From Gordonia pseudamarae (GTDB lineage Bacteria > Actinomycetota > Actinomycetes > Mycobacteriales > Mycobacteriaceae): a DNA stretch of 64,000 bases. The stretch covers positions 1,550,001 to 1,614,000 of the forward strand of contig NZ_CP045809.1 in the NCBI RefSeq assembly GCF_025273675.1, written 5' to 3'. The number at the start of each line of letters is the position of its first letter. Position 1 is the stretch's first letter. Under the pieces are notes generated by a model. The model was given only the letters and a program-made list of their open reading frames with translations. It had not been told where the DNA came from and ran no database searches. A program made the position numbers and the translations under genes. This document shows positions 41,001 through 50,536 of the stretch, one piece after another.

Positions 41001-42638
41001 GACCAGTACCACCCGCGCCCGGCAGTCCTCGAGCAGATAGGTGACCCGGTCGGCGGGATATCGGGGGTCAATCGGGACGAACGCTCCGTGGGCCCGCCAC
41101 ACCGCAAGGATCGCGGCCACGGTGGCCGCCGACGAGTCGGCGAGGATCGCCACCGGATCGTCGGCGCGTACTCCGGCGGCGCGCAGCGTACGGGCCAGCA
41201 CCTCGGTGCGGGCCGACAACTCGGCGAACGTCCAGGTAGCGTCCGGGGCGAGGATCGCGATCGCGTCCGGGTCGGCGGCGACCGTCGCGTCGAATGTCTC
41301 GATCATCGACACGCCACCCGGATTGGGACCGCCCCGGCCGAGCCGGGCGACGTGCTCGGTCTCGGCGTCGGTGAGCAGCGCCAGTGTCGCGAGCTTCCTG
41401 TCGGCGGACGCGGGGTCGGTGAAGGCGACCAGGAACCGGGCGATGTCATCGGACAACCGTGACAGCGCCCGGTCGTCGTAGAGGCCCGCGTCGGCATCGA
41501 TGAGCAGGCCCAGTTCACCATCGCCGGTGGGTGCGATGGTCACCGAGAAGTCCTGCACCGGGCCACGTTCGATGGAGTGCTGGGCGGCGTCGCGGCCGTC
41601 GAAACGCACCGACGGGGCGAACGGCTTGGCGTTGACGACGGTCCCGGCGAATCGGCTGAACCCGCCGGTGAGTGTCGGGCCGGTGCCGTGTCCGGTCCCG
41701 TCCTCACCGCCGACAGGTCTGCCCCGGTACCGCTGGTGGCGGCTCAGTTCACGGATCACCGATTCGGTGCCGGCGATGATCTCGGCGACGGTGTCGGCTG
41801 GACGGGTGGTCACCCGCAGCGGCACCAGGTTCACCGAGACGGTGGGGACCCGCGCCGACGGCGAGCCGAGCCGGTTCATCAACAGGAATCCGAGGCTGAT
41901 CTCGTCCTCGCCACGCACCCGGGCCAGATATCCGGCCACACCGGCGGTGACGGCAATCGTCCAACTCCCGGGAATCCGCGGCAGCGTGGTGCGGATGGTG
42001 CGGACGGCGTCGGCCTGCCCGGACAAGCCCGTTTCGGGTGCGCCGTCTAGCCGTTCGGACCAGAATGCGGCATCGCTGCGGTAGGCATCGGAGGCGAGGT
42101 AGTTCAGGTCGCCGTCGACGACCTTGGCGATCGGATCCAGCGGGGCCGCGGTGTCCTGGGTACCGGCCAGCAGGTGCGCGTAGATCGCCGCGCCCCGGTT
42201 GAACACCAGGGACAGGCCGTAGGCGTCGATCAGTGCGTGATGCACCGCCAGCACCCAGAATGTGCGTCCGGGAGCGGAGATGACCCAGTGGTGCACACCC
42301 GGTTCGACACTCAGATCATGCGGCCGGCCGGTCCACCGGCGCATCTGTTCGGTGATCACCGGCCACGGGTCGTCGGCGTCGGTGCGGACGACGGTGGGCG
42401 GAGCCGGGTCGAAGTCGCCGGGCAGCTGTCGCCAGCCGTCGCCGGACGCAACCAGGCGCGTGGTCAGCGCGTCGGACTCGGACACCGCCAGGTGCGCGGC
42501 GCGCACAAGCGATTCGACATCGATGTCGCCGGGGATCTCGATGGCGTCGCACACGTTGAAGGTGGCGTTGTCCGGGGCCAGAGTCTGGCCGAACCAGAGT
42601 CCGGCCTGTGCGCAGGTGAGGGCGATGGGCTCGGTCAT
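38058..42638 (-). CDS. NRPS, C-A-T-E, probable basic amino acid, D-configured
   Basis: The 1526-residue synthetase starts at ATG 42638 (MTEPIALTCAQAGLWFGQ), which overlaps the stop of the upstream NRPS (ATGA). The C domain resembles the EntF starter type and has HHALIDAYG near 133 (DA in place of DG). The A domain has [12 protein letters not shown] near 594; the pocket reads about D-S-V-D-S-G-L-V-E, and an acidic residue at position 278 is often seen for Orn/Arg-type substrates. The carrier is FFSLGGDSI near 985. The epimerase (about 1040-1500) has HHLVIDGVSW, EGHGRD and VLFNYLG. It probably attaches DHB to a D-basic residue. Substrate assignment is tentative. Confidence 0.9.
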   Translation of the reverse strand: MTEPIALTCAQAGLWFGQTLAPDNATFNVCDAIEIPGDIDVESLVRAAHLAVSESDALTTRLVASGDGWRQLPGDFDPAPPTVVRTDADDPWPVITEQMRRWTGRPHDLSVEPGVHHWVISAPGRTFWVLAVHHALIDAYGLSLVFNRGAAIYAHLLAGTQDTAAPLDPIAKVVDGDLNYLASDAYRSDAAFWSERLDGAPETGLSGQADAVRTIRTTLPRIPGSWTIAVTAGVAGYLARVRGEDEISLGFLLMNRLGSPSARVPTVSVNLVPLRVTTRPADTVAEIIAGTESVIRELSRHQRYRGRPVGGEDGTGHGTGPTLTGGFSRFAGTVVNAKPFAPSVRFDGRDAAQHSIERGPVQDFSVTIAPTGDGELGLLIDADAGLYDDRALSRLSDDIARFLVAFTDPASADRKLATLALLTDAETEHVARLGRGGPNPGGVSMIETFDATVAADPDAIAILAPDATWTFAELSARTEVLARTLRAAGVRADDPVAILADSSAATVAAILAVWRAHGAFVPIDPRYPADRVTYLLEDCRARVVLVTESTRELAGRYLPAGATLIDLASTDAPDNTEIVLPQDYPHPESTAYVIYTSGSTGLPKGVVIPHRSICTLLGSHRFFTMPDEKIRILSTHTFSFDSAVVPLAWMCFGHHLHLIDRADVTDPDVVIDFIRGHRIDYVDAVPALQAEYVRAGLVNPSFGQHIPRWLSTGGEAFSPSLWTELHQNPAVTVFNLYGPTETTVEITFATVADTPRPSIGVPSLGADLHILDRHLRPVAAGDEGELYIGGQQLARAYHRRPDLTAQRFVASPFVTGERLYRTGDLVRWNTFGQLDYLGRADDQVKVRGYRVELGEVESAVTAAARTLGLPVGAVVADVRSSEGSPARLVAYLTGTATDDFAALRENIARIAPSYIVPSAFVPIDTIPLSPAGKTDRRALPDPWHGQPVAAQPVTGDSPVAILSGLIADILELPSVAPDEDFFSLGGDSIISIQLTSRAREFGIVVTPRQVFELRTAQALADAADRSSAATVTADPAQAVGEIALTPLMHRVLRGGGPLDRFAQIRAYRIPPGASPADLSDTLDAVRRAHPMLRARLTDAGLVVDRSPADDADTSVQDVSIPAGLGVAAARTWAEQRITEAAGLLRPRTGLMSRGLLIRDLPIGDGATAEGVTDAFVLIVHHLVIDGVSWRVLSEDLRQAFDSVSRAGAARLPAPTTSFREWSRGLVARAADTDIAAGAGLWEHPPAAPGPDDIAVSARPLDAAVDVASAVDRFEVDLPAREAISAIPDLYRTGPTEVLLATLALAIARVYPDDRPGSRRLFIDLEGHGRDETLVDGVDLSRTVGWFTAFWPVPVDIRADGVAAAQAADTLIKQVKERLAAPVFGGLEYGLLTELAPGAEPQRPSGVLFNYLGRLTTGEGTGPFSAVWPDTPIIVVRDDSMPVSHPLEINAVAVAVGDELRLRAEISFVRTLISRERAQRIVAEWSAILAALTAPDTIGELGGITPSDSLIDDLTQDEIDEFADDFA

Positions 42639-45600
42639 GCCTTCGGCTCCAGGAATGCTGCCAGATGCGGTCCCCAGCTGCGCACCGCATCGGGATTGAG
42701 CATCTGGGGATGCGAATACTCCACGCTCACATGCTGTGTCACATTCAGCATGCCCGCCCAGGTGTTGTACGAGAACGGCGGATCGGCCTCGACGTAGAGC
42801 ACCGGGGTGTCCAGGGGTTCGGCGGGAGGGTGTAGTTGCCGCATCACCGTCAGGGCCCACATGTTCGATGCCACGATGGATGCGATGTAGTCGGCGCCGA
42901 GTCCGGCGAACACCGAGTCGCTGCCGCGCACCACCTCGACCGCCTGCTCCACGGTCAGATCGGCGGCCAGCTCCGGTGGTACCGGCACGTCGATCGCGGC
43001 CAGGGCCGCCGCCGCGGGTGCGATCGTGTCGACGTACTCGAAGTATTCGGCGGGGGAGCGGGCGAACGAGTCGACCAGTACCAGGGATTCGACCCGCCGG
43101 CCGCGTTCGGCCAGTGCCGCCGCGACCGCCGTGCTGATCGAACCGCCGAACGACCAGCCCAGCAGTGTCACCGCGTCGCCGTCGCCGTCCCCGGCGACGG
43201 CCCGGTCGATCTGTTCGGCGAAATACCGTGCCGTGGCACCCAGGTCGGCGGCCACCTCGATGTGCGCGATGGGTGGCGATTGCACGGCGTACACGCCTCG
43301 CGAGTCGGGGATGTGTGCCAGCAACTGGCCGTAGCGCCAACCCAGACCGGTACCCGGCGGCAGGACGAACACGGGGGTGTCGGCGGCGTGCGCGGGTCGG
43401 CGGCGGAAGGTGATCACCGGAACCCGTAGATGCGAGCCGGTATCCGAGTCGCCGCCGAGCACCGCGGCCATGCCGGCGATCGTCGGATTGGTGAACACGT
43501 CGGCCACCTTGAGCTCTACCCCGAGTCTGCTGCGCACCGCGTCGGCGAACGTCATCAGCTGCAGTGAATGCGCACCCAGATCGAACAGGTTGGTGTCCGG
43601 GTCCACCTCGTCGACGCCGAAGACGCCCGCGGCGATCTCGGCGAGCACCCGCTCCAGCATCGACCCGGACCGCCCGCCACCACCGGCGGCGGTGACCGGT
43701 TGGGGAAGCGCGGACACATCGCGTTTGCCGTTGACGTTGACCGGTATCTCGCCGATCTCGGTGATCGTGGAGGGCACCATGTAGGCGGGAAGCCGCTCGG
43801 CGAGCCGACGCCGGATCTGCGGAATCGGCGGCAGATGTCCGTCGGACACCACATACGCGGCCAGTGTGGTTGTGGAGGAGGGTGTTCCGGCGCCATCGGT
43901 GCGGGCCACCACCGCGGCGTGCAACACTCCGTCGACGGCGGCCAGCGCGGCCTCCACCTCGGCCGGCTCCACCCGATAGCCGCGGACCTTGATCTGGAAG
44001 TCGGTGCGCCCGAGGTAGTCCAGCAGGCCGTCGCCGCGCAGGCGCATCAGATCACCCGTCCGGTACAGCCTTTCGCCGGGATTGTGCGGGTGGGCGACGA
44101 AACTCGCCGCGGTCAGCTCGGGGCGGCCGCAGTAACCGCGGGCCAGGCCGTCGCCGTCGACGTACAACTCGCCCGGCACGCCCGGCGGTACCGGCCTCAG
44201 CCACGGGTCGAGCAGATGTCCGACGGTGTTGCTGATGGGTCTGCCCACCGTGGGCGTCGCCGAATCCCCGGTGCCGCCACCGAGGGTGTTGATGGTGTAT
44301 TCGGTGGGCCCGTACAGGTTGTAGCCCTCGGTACCGTCGGCCTCGCGCAGAGCGTCCCACACCCCGGTGCCCACGGCCTCGCCGCCGAGCAGTATCAGTG
44401 CCGGACGGTGCGAACCCGCCGTGTCGCCGGTGTTCTCGCCGTTGAGCAGGCCCGCCGAGATCAGGTACTCGGCGTAGGTGGGGGTCACGTTGATGACATC
44501 GATGCTGTGCGCGTCGCAGTAGGCCACCAGATCACGCGGGTCGCGGCGCAACTCCTCGTCGCATATGTGCACCGTATGGCCGTAGGTGAGCCAGAGCAGT
44601 TCCTCCCATGACATGTCGAAGGCGAACGACACGGTGTGCGCGATGTGCAGGCGGTCGAACCGGGAACGGGCGACCGCGGGCCGGAAGATCTCGTCGAGGT
44701 GGTTGACGTACATGTTGGTCAGGCCGCGATAGCCGGTGACCACGCCCTTGGGTCTGCCGGTGGACCCCGAGGTGTAGATGACATACGCGGGATGGTCGAG
44801 CCGGCCGGAGCGATCGCGTGCGAATCCACCGAGTTCGTTGTCCGACAGCGCTTCCGGCGAGAGTTTGGCAAGTCGTTCGCGCACCTGCGTCGAACGCAGG
44901 TCGATCGGCCGCACCCCGGTGTCGCCGAAAATCACCCGATCGGTCTCGGCGCCGGTGCCGGCGGTGAGGGCCAGCACCGGACGGGCGTCGGCCACCAACT
45001 CGTGCAGGCGTTCGGCCGGATGTACCAGCTCCAGCGGCAGATAGGCGGCGCCGGTACGCAGTACCGCGAACAGCGCCACCACCATCTCGATGGACCGTTC
45101 GATACCGAGGGCCACCACGGTCTCCGGTGCGGCGCCGTCGGCCAGCAGCAATCGGGCCAGCCTGTTGATCTCGGCGTCGAGTTCGCCGAACGTCAGCGAC
45201 TGATCGCCGAAGATCAGGGCGGTGGCCTCGGCGTTGTCGGCGGCCGTGGCCGCCAACAGCTCCGACACCGACAGGTCCGGAACGTCCAGGGTGCGCCCGA
45301 TCAGCGGCTGCTGCGCCGCCGCGATCGGCAACCGCGCCAGCGGGGTATCGAGCACCGGTCCGGGGGAGGCGAGTGCGGCCAGCAGGGTGAGCAGGTCGGC
45401 CGACAGGCCCTCGGCGGTCTCGTCGTCGATGATGTCCGAGCGGGTTTCGACCTTCACCGTCAGCTCGTCGCCGGGGGTGATCACCACGGTCAGGGCGAAG
45501 TGGGTGTGATCGTCGCTGGTGTGTCCCACCACCCCGTGTTCGGCGCCCAGCGCCGCGTCGGCGATGAAGTTCTGCAACACCAGCAGACTGTCGAACAGAA

Positions 45601-48600
45601 CGGGTGCGGCGGCCTGCGCCTGGATCTCGCCGAGGCTGAGCCAGTCGTGCCCGAGCACGCCCAGCGCGGCGGATTGCTGTGCGCCGAGCAGATCGGCGAC
45701 GGTCGCGTCGGGCCGCAGTCGGGCCCGCACCGGAACGGTGTTGAGGAACATGCCGATCGCGGTGTCGGCGCCCTCGACCTCGGGCGGGCGGCCCGCGATG
45801 GTCTGACCGATCGCCACATCGGTGCGGCCGGTCCACCGGCCCACCACCAGCAGCAGTGCCGTCGAGAGCACCGTGTTGAGGGTGACACCGGCGGCACGGG
45901 CCAGCGCGGGCAGTGCCGCCGATTGCCCGGCGCTCAGGGTGTGGTTGTGGATCCGGGTGCGGCCCCGGACAATCGGGTCGGCCTCGGGAACCAGTACCGA
46001 CGGTTCGTCGTAGCCGTCGAGATAGTCGGCCCACGCGGCGGCGGCCGTCGCACGGTCTCGTTCACCCAGCCATCGCAGATACCGGGCGAACACCGCCGAT
46101 TCGATTGGTGCGGGCGAGCGGAGCGACGGGGGATGTGCGGGCGAGCGGTCGAGCTCACCGGCGTAGTGGGCGAGCAACCCGCCGATGAACGGACCGTTGG
46201 ACCAGCCGTCCCAGACCAGGAACCGGCGCGACACCGCGAGCCGGTCGCCGTCCGGTCGCCGGATCAGCGTGACCCGCCACAGCGGCGGCGCGGTCAGGTC
46301 GAATGTGTGCGCGCGGTCGGCCCCGATCACCGTGTTGTAGGCGTCGTCGAGTGCGGTGTCGCGCAATTCACGAAGATCGGCGATCTCCAGCGGGACGGGC
46401 AGGCGGTCGACGATATACTGGACCGGTCCGGGCATCCCGTCGTGGGTGAAACCGCCGCGCAACGCCGGGTGATCGGCCATCAGTGCCGCGAGTGCGTGCC
46501 GGAGCCTGTCGGGGTCGAGCGCGCGATCGAAGTCGAGCACGAATTGGGCGTTGTAGATATCGAGATCCTCGGACACCACCGACTGGAAGTACAGGCCTTC
46601 CTGGAGCGGTGACAGCGCCCAGATCGCCTCGATGGGGCCCGGCGCGAGCTGCCGCAGCCGGGTGCGCGCGGCGTCGGAGAGTTCGACGCCCACGATGTTG
46701 TCCGGCGACGGACCGACCTGGTTGGCGGGGTCGGCGGCGGCGGCGGCCACCGACTCGGCGGCGCGTGCCCAGGCCCGGACCAGCGCGGCCGGTTCCACGA
46801 ATCCGTCGCCGGTCGGCAGCGGTGAGTGGACGGTCAGCACGAATCCGTCGTCGGTGAGCCGGACCAGCGCACCGGTGGCCGGATCCTGGCCGCGCATCAC
46901 CCGCAGGCCACGCTCATCGCGCACCCGGATCGGCCAGCGGGATCCGGCGTCGGCGAGCACGGCGGACGCCTGTGGGTGCAGATGGCGCAGCAGCGCGAAG
47001 TCGAGGCCATTGTCGGGCTGCCGATTCAGGCCGGTACGGGCGGTACGGAGGGCGGCGGACGGATCGGTGGTCACCGGCACGGCGATGGGGGCGGCGAAAC
47101 CGAACGGGGCAGCACTGCCGATGACGGGTTGCCGATAACCGGCGCGTCCGGCGCGGTCGAGGTCGACGATCACACGTGAGCCCCGAGTGCCTGCCGTGGA
47201 GGCGACCTCCGACAGGGCCAGCGACAGTGCCGCGAAAGCGGTGCCGCTCACATCCAGACCCGCCGCAGCGGTGGCCGCGGGGTCCGCGAGGGCCGTCGCG
47301 GTGGCCCGGTCACCGTCGTCGGAGGGCCCGGTGGCGGGCGCCTGCCGGGTGAGTTCGAGCCAGCTGTCGAGTTGTTCGACGCAGCCGGCCGAGTTGGCGC
47401 GGTCGGCGGCCCACGTCACCGCATCGGCAGGTGTGGGTGCGGTGGGAAGGTCGATGGTGGCGCCGGCCGCGATGGCCGACCAACAGGTGTCGAGGTCCCG
47501 GCGCAGGATCTGCAGGCCGTGGGCGTCGGCGATCAGCGGGTGCGCGGCCAGCAGCAGCGTTCCGGGTCGGCGGCGTGTGCCCGGTATCCAGGCGGCGGCG
47601 AAACCGCCTGCGGTGTCCGGTAATCCGCCGGCGGCCGCGTCGGGCACGGTTGCCGGATCGAGGATCGTCAGGGCGTCCGCGGCATCGGCCGGGACGTACT
47701 CCCACAGACCCGGAGCCCAGCGCTCGGCGCGCAGCGACAGCTCAGGGTGCGCGCCGACGAGGGCCGTCAGCACCGCCCGGACCTGTGCGGCCTCGGTGCC
47801 GGCGGGTGTGTCCACCGCGATGACGGTCGCGGGATAGGTATCGGGGTCCGGTTCCACATCGGATGCGGTGTCGAAAGATCCGGTGCTGAAGGATTCGGCG
47901 TCGTTGGCGGCGATCCACTCCTCGGCGCCGGGCAGAGTTCCGGCCGGTGCCTCGGCCGCGGACCCGTCCGGTTGCCCGGCCGCTGCGGGCAACGCGGGAC
48001 CGATCACCTGCTCCGGATCGTTGACGAGGCCGCGTACGTAGTCGGCCAGCTCGTCGGCAATACGGATCATCTCGGCCATGTGGGTGCCGGGTCCGTGCAG
48101 GTTGAGCCGGATCTTGCGGGCGGGGACGTCGACCTCGAAGAAGACGTCGATGTCGCCGGTCGGACCCGACGACAGGATCTCCAGGGTCGCCTCCAGCCCG
48201 ACCCGGGTGAACGGACGGGTGCTCAACGGCAGCACATTGGCACCGACGCCGAACAGTGCCTTAGGGTTGCCCGCATCTCGCAGCGCCCGGCCGAGATCCT
48301 CACCGCGAAAACGGCTGTGCGGAGCCACCTTACCCAGTAGCTCATCGATGTCGCCGGCCGCCTGCCGCCAGGTGGCGCCCGACCGTAACCGGACCCGCAC
48401 CGGCAGCACCGTGGCGAAAGTGCCCAGATGCGTCCGCAGTTCGGGTGTGGTGCGGGCCGCCATCGGCATGGCCAGCATCAGATCGCTCTGGCCGGTCCGC
48501 CGATGCAGAAATCCGGCGAGTGCCGCGAACAGCATGCCCGCCGTCCGCACCCCGAGCGTGCGGGCCAGCGCGTAGAGCCGGTCGTACTCCTCGTCGGTGA

Positions 48601-49372
48601 GCCCGACTGAGAGTATATCGGCCCGGCGGGGCGTCGGATCGAGATCGGTGAGCAGCCGCGGCGGTGGCGGCGCGTCGGCGACGTGCGCGACCCAGAAGTC
48701 CCGGTCCTGCGCGAACTGTTCGGAGTTGCGGTAGTCGTCGTCGAGATCGACCAGGCTGCCCAGCGACCACTGCGTACCGGACTCGTCGGCGCCGGCGTAC
48801 TTCTGCCCCCGGCGCATCGCGTCGTAGCGAGCGAGTCCGGATGCGAGTACGAAACCCACCGCGGTGCCGTCCAGGATGAGATGGTGTGCCGACAGGAACG
48901 CCAGGTTGTACTCGTCCTCCACCCGGATCAGGGCGATGCGGAACAGCAGTTCGCCGCCCTCGCCGCGCTCACCGGCGACGTCGTAGGGTCGTTCGAGCTC
49001 GGCCGAGATCCATTCGCGTGCCTCGGCATACGGGTTCGGCCGGTCACGCAGGTCGAGGATGTCGCATTCGGGGACGGTGTCGGTCGGTTCTTGCACCACC
49101 TCACCGCCGTCGGCCACCCGGAAGCGCACCCGGACGGCTTGCGATTCGCCGATCGCCACCCGCATCGACTCCTGCAGGACGTCGAAGTCGACGGGACCCC
49201 GGGCGTGCGCGACGAGGACCGTCGAGTAGGCGGTCGCGTCATCGGTGAGCCGCTGACCCACCCAGATCTCGCGCTGGGCGGCGGTCAGCGGCCGCGCACC
49301 CGCCCGGGGCGCGCCCGCCGGGGACGTCGCGTCTTCGGATGGGGCGGCGGCGGTGAAGGTGGCGTCGGTCAT
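42635..49372 (-). CDS. NRPS, C-(E-like remnant)-C-A(hOrn)-T-TE
   Basis: The 2245-residue synthetase has: a starter-like C domain (about 28-470, HHLILDG near 162); a second condensation-fold region (about 500-920) that looks like a decayed epimerase, with HPLIADA near 611 and VIVDLDRAGRAG where EGHGRD is usual; a third condensation domain (about 945-1390) in which HHxxxDG has become RRFLVWDG near 1048; an A domain (IYTSGSTGRPKG near 1532) whose pocket reads D-M-E-N-L-G-L-I-N, the code I recall for N5-hydroxyornithine; a carrier with LGAHSLQ near 1934; and a TE with GWSFGG near 2072. No A-T lies between the first two domains. It starts 1 nt into the lipoprotein stop (TAATG) and overlaps the next NRPS. 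Confidence 0.92.
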   Translation of the reverse strand: MTDATFTAAAPSEDATSPAGAPRAGARPLTAAQREIWVGQRLTDDATAYSTVLVAHARGPVDFDVLQESMRVAIGESQAVRVRFRVADGGEVVQEPTDTVPECDILDLRDRPNPYAEAREWISAELERPYDVAGERGEGGELLFRIALIRVEDEYNLAFLSAHHLILDGTAVGFVLASGLARYDAMRRGQKYAGADESGTQWSLGSLVDLDDDYRNSEQFAQDRDFWVAHVADAPPPPRLLTDLDPTPRRADILSVGLTDEEYDRLYALARTLGVRTAGMLFAALAGFLHRRTGQSDLMLAMPMAARTTPELRTHLGTFATVLPVRVRLRSGATWRQAAGDIDELLGKVAPHSRFRGEDLGRALRDAGNPKALFGVGANVLPLSTRPFTRVGLEATLEILSSGPTGDIDVFFEVDVPARKIRLNLHGPGTHMAEMIRIADELADYVRGLVNDPEQVIGPALPAAAGQPDGSAAEAPAGTLPGAEEWIAANDAESFSTGSFDTASDVEPDPDTYPATVIAVDTPAGTEAAQVRAVLTALVGAHPELSLRAERWAPGLWEYVPADAADALTILDPATVPDAAAGGLPDTAGGFAAAWIPGTRRRPGTLLLAAHPLIADAHGLQILRRDLDTCWSAIAAGATIDLPTAPTPADAVTWAADRANSAGCVEQLDSWLELTRQAPATGPSDDGDRATATALADPAATAAAGLDVSGTAFAALSLALSEVASTAGTRGSRVIVDLDRAGRAGYRQPVIGSAAPFGFAAPIAVPVTTDPSAALRTARTGLNRQPDNGLDFALLRHLHPQASAVLADAGSRWPIRVRDERGLRVMRGQDPATGALVRLTDDGFVLTVHSPLPTGDGFVEPAALVRAWARAAESVAAAAADPANQVGPSPDNIVGVELSDAARTRLRQLAPGPIEAIWALSPLQEGLYFQSVVSEDLDIYNAQFVLDFDRALDPDRLRHALAALMADHPALRGGFTHDGMPGPVQYIVDRLPVPLEIADLRELRDTALDDAYNTVIGADRAHTFDLTAPPLWRVTLIRRPDGDRLAVSRRFLVWDGWSNGPFIGGLLAHYAGELDRSPAHPPSLRSPAPIESAVFARYLRWLGERDRATAAAAWADYLDGYDEPSVLVPEADPIVRGRTRIHNHTLSAGQSAALPALARAAGVTLNTVLSTALLLVVGRWTGRTDVAIGQTIAGRPPEVEGADTAIGMFLNTVPVRARLRPDATVADLLGAQQSAALGVLGHDWLSLGEIQAQAAAPVLFDSLLVLQNFIADAALGAEHGVVGHTSDDHTHFALTVVITPGDELTVKVETRSDIIDDETAEGLSADLLTLLAALASPGPVLDTPLARLPIAAAQQPLIGRTLDVPDLSVSELLAATAADNAEATALIFGDQSLTFGELDAEINRLARLLLADGAAPETVVALGIERSIEMVVALFAVLRTGAAYLPLELVHPAERLHELVADARPVLALTAGTGAETDRVIFGDTGVRPIDLRSTQVRERLAKLSPEALSDNELGGFARDRSGRLDHPAYVIYTSGSTGRPKGVVTGYRGLTNMYVNHLDEIFRPAVARSRFDRLHIAHTVSFAFDMSWEELLWLTYGHTVHICDEELRRDPRDLVAYCDAHSIDVINVTPTYAEYLISAGLLNGENTGDTAGSHRPALILLGGEAVGTGVWDALREADGTEGYNLYGPTEYTINTLGGGTGDSATPTVGRPISNTVGHLLDPWLRPVPPGVPGELYVDGDGLARGYCGRPELTAASFVAHPHNPGERLYRTGDLMRLRGDGLLDYLGRTDFQIKVRGYRVEPAEVEAALAAVDGVLHAAVVARTDGAGTPSSTTTLAAYVVSDGHLPPIPQIRRRLAERLPAYMVPSTITEIGEIPVNVNGKRDVSALPQPVTAAGGGGRSGSMLERVLAEIAAGVFGVDEVDPDTNLFDLGAHSLQLMTFADAVRSRLGVELKVADVFTNPTIAGMAAVLGGDSDTGSHLRVPVITFRRRPAHAADTPVFVLPPGTGLGWRYGQLLAHIPDSRGVYAVQSPPIAHIEVAADLGATARYFAEQIDRAVAGDGDGDAVTLLGWSFGGSISTAVAAALAERGRRVESLVLVDSFARSPAEYFEYVDTIAPAAAALAAIDVPVPPELAADLTVEQAVEVVRGSDSVFAGLGADYIASIVASNMWALTVMRQLHPPAEPLDTPVLYVEADPPFSYNTWAGMLNVTQHVSVEYSHPQMLNPDAVRSWGPHLAAFLEPKA

Positions 49373-50442
49373 TACTGGGCGGGCTTAGCGGCCTTCACGG
49401 CGGACGTGATGGCCTCGACCTGCATATCGGCCGCGGTGATCGTGTACGCGTACGGTGCCGGGTACGGGAACAGGTTGCCCGCCTTGACCGCCGGCAGGTT
49501 CTTGAACGTGGTCTTGTCGAGCAGTTCCTGCGTGCGTTTGGTGGGCTTGCCGTCGAAATCGGCCTCGTAAAAGATCACGTTGGCCGGTTCGAGCTTGCTG
49601 GTCAGCTCCAGCGAGACGGCCTGGTTGTAGCGTTCGGGATTGGGGTCGGCGCCCGAGAAGTAGGTGAGACCGGCTTTGGTGAGGCGCTCGTAGGTCAGCG
49701 CCTTGGACGTGGCGATCTGGAACGAGCCCGGCACCGCCGAACCTTCGACGTAGGCGACCTCGCCGAGCGTGGAGATGGCTTCCTTGTTGTCGATGCCGAC
49801 CTGCTCCAGGTCGGTGTCCAGACGCTTGAGGTCGGCGGTGACCTTGTCGCCGCAGCCCACCGCGTCGGCGACCTTGGGGTAGTTGCGCCACACGTCGGCC
49901 GGTTCCTTGATGTCGAAGGCGGCGACCGGTACCTGCTCCTTGAGCTTGTCGACGGCCAGGGTCTCCACGACGTCCTGCCGGATCGAGGTGACCACCAGAT
50001 CGGGCTTGAGTGAGAGGGCCTTCTCCGCGCTCAGGCCGTCGGCGATGGACCCGACCGTCGGCAGATCCTTGACCTTGTCCAGTTCGGCCTGCGAGGCGTT
50101 CTGCTGGTAGTCGTCGAGCAGACCCGCCAGCGGGACCCCGAGGTCGATGAGCTGGTTGCCGACCAGCCAGCCGGCGACGATCCGCTGCGGATGCGCCGGA
50201 ACCTCCACGTCACCGAAATGCGTGTCGCTGATGGTGCGCGTGCCCGACTCCGAGCCGGTCGAGCAGCCCGCGGCGCTGGTGGACACACTGCTCTCGTCCG
50301 ACGACTCGTCGCTGCCGCAGCCGGCCGCGACGAGGGTCACGGCAGCGGTGAGCGCGACGACGGCGCTGCGCGCGCGGCGGCCTCGCCGAGGTCCTCGGTC
50401 GGTTGCGGGCCGGGCGGCGACCGCTACGTGTGTCAAGGCCAT
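49372..50442 (-). CDS. siderophore-binding lipoprotein, second copy
   Basis: The 356-residue protein starts at ATG 50442 (MALTHVAVAARP), preferred because GAGGAG lies about 7 nt upstream. A long basic signal region ends in the lipobox LVAAGC, followed by a Ser/Asp/Glu-rich linker. The mature part is a FecB/FhuD-like binding fold (HFGDVEVPAHPQRIVAGW, LSLKPDLVVTSIRQD, FDIKEPADVW). A strong iron box is about 95 nt upstream. It presumably captures the mixed siderophore made by the neighbouring NRPSs; no dedicated permease adjoins it. Confidence 0.92.
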   Translation of the reverse strand: MALTHVAVAARPATDRGPRRGRRARSAVVALTAAVTLVAAGCGSDESSDESSVSTSAAGCSTGSESGTRTISDTHFGDVEVPAHPQRIVAGWLVGNQLIDLGVPLAGLLDDYQQNASQAELDKVKDLPTVGSIADGLSAEKALSLKPDLVVTSIRQDVVETLAVDKLKEQVPVAAFDIKEPADVWRNYPKVADAVGCGDKVTADLKRLDTDLEQVGIDNKEAISTLGEVAYVEGSAVPGSFQIATSKALTYERLTKAGLTYFSGADPNPERYNQAVSLELTSKLEPANVIFYEADFDGKPTKRTQELLDKTTFKNLPAVKAGNLFPYPAPYAYTITAADMQVEAITSAVKAAKPAQ

Positions 50443-50536
50443 CGGAAAGCTCCTCTGTGTTCGCGGACGGGAGTGTTCGCGGACGGATTGTTCACTGACG
50501 GGGTTGCCGGTGGTGTCAAAGGCGGACACCGCGGAC

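Noticed and set aside
42639..43340. N-terminal extension of the C-A-T-E NRPS to 1760 residues
   Set aside because: It overlaps the TE of the upstream NRPS in another frame and has shadow-like composition; ATG 42638 gives a normal C-domain start.
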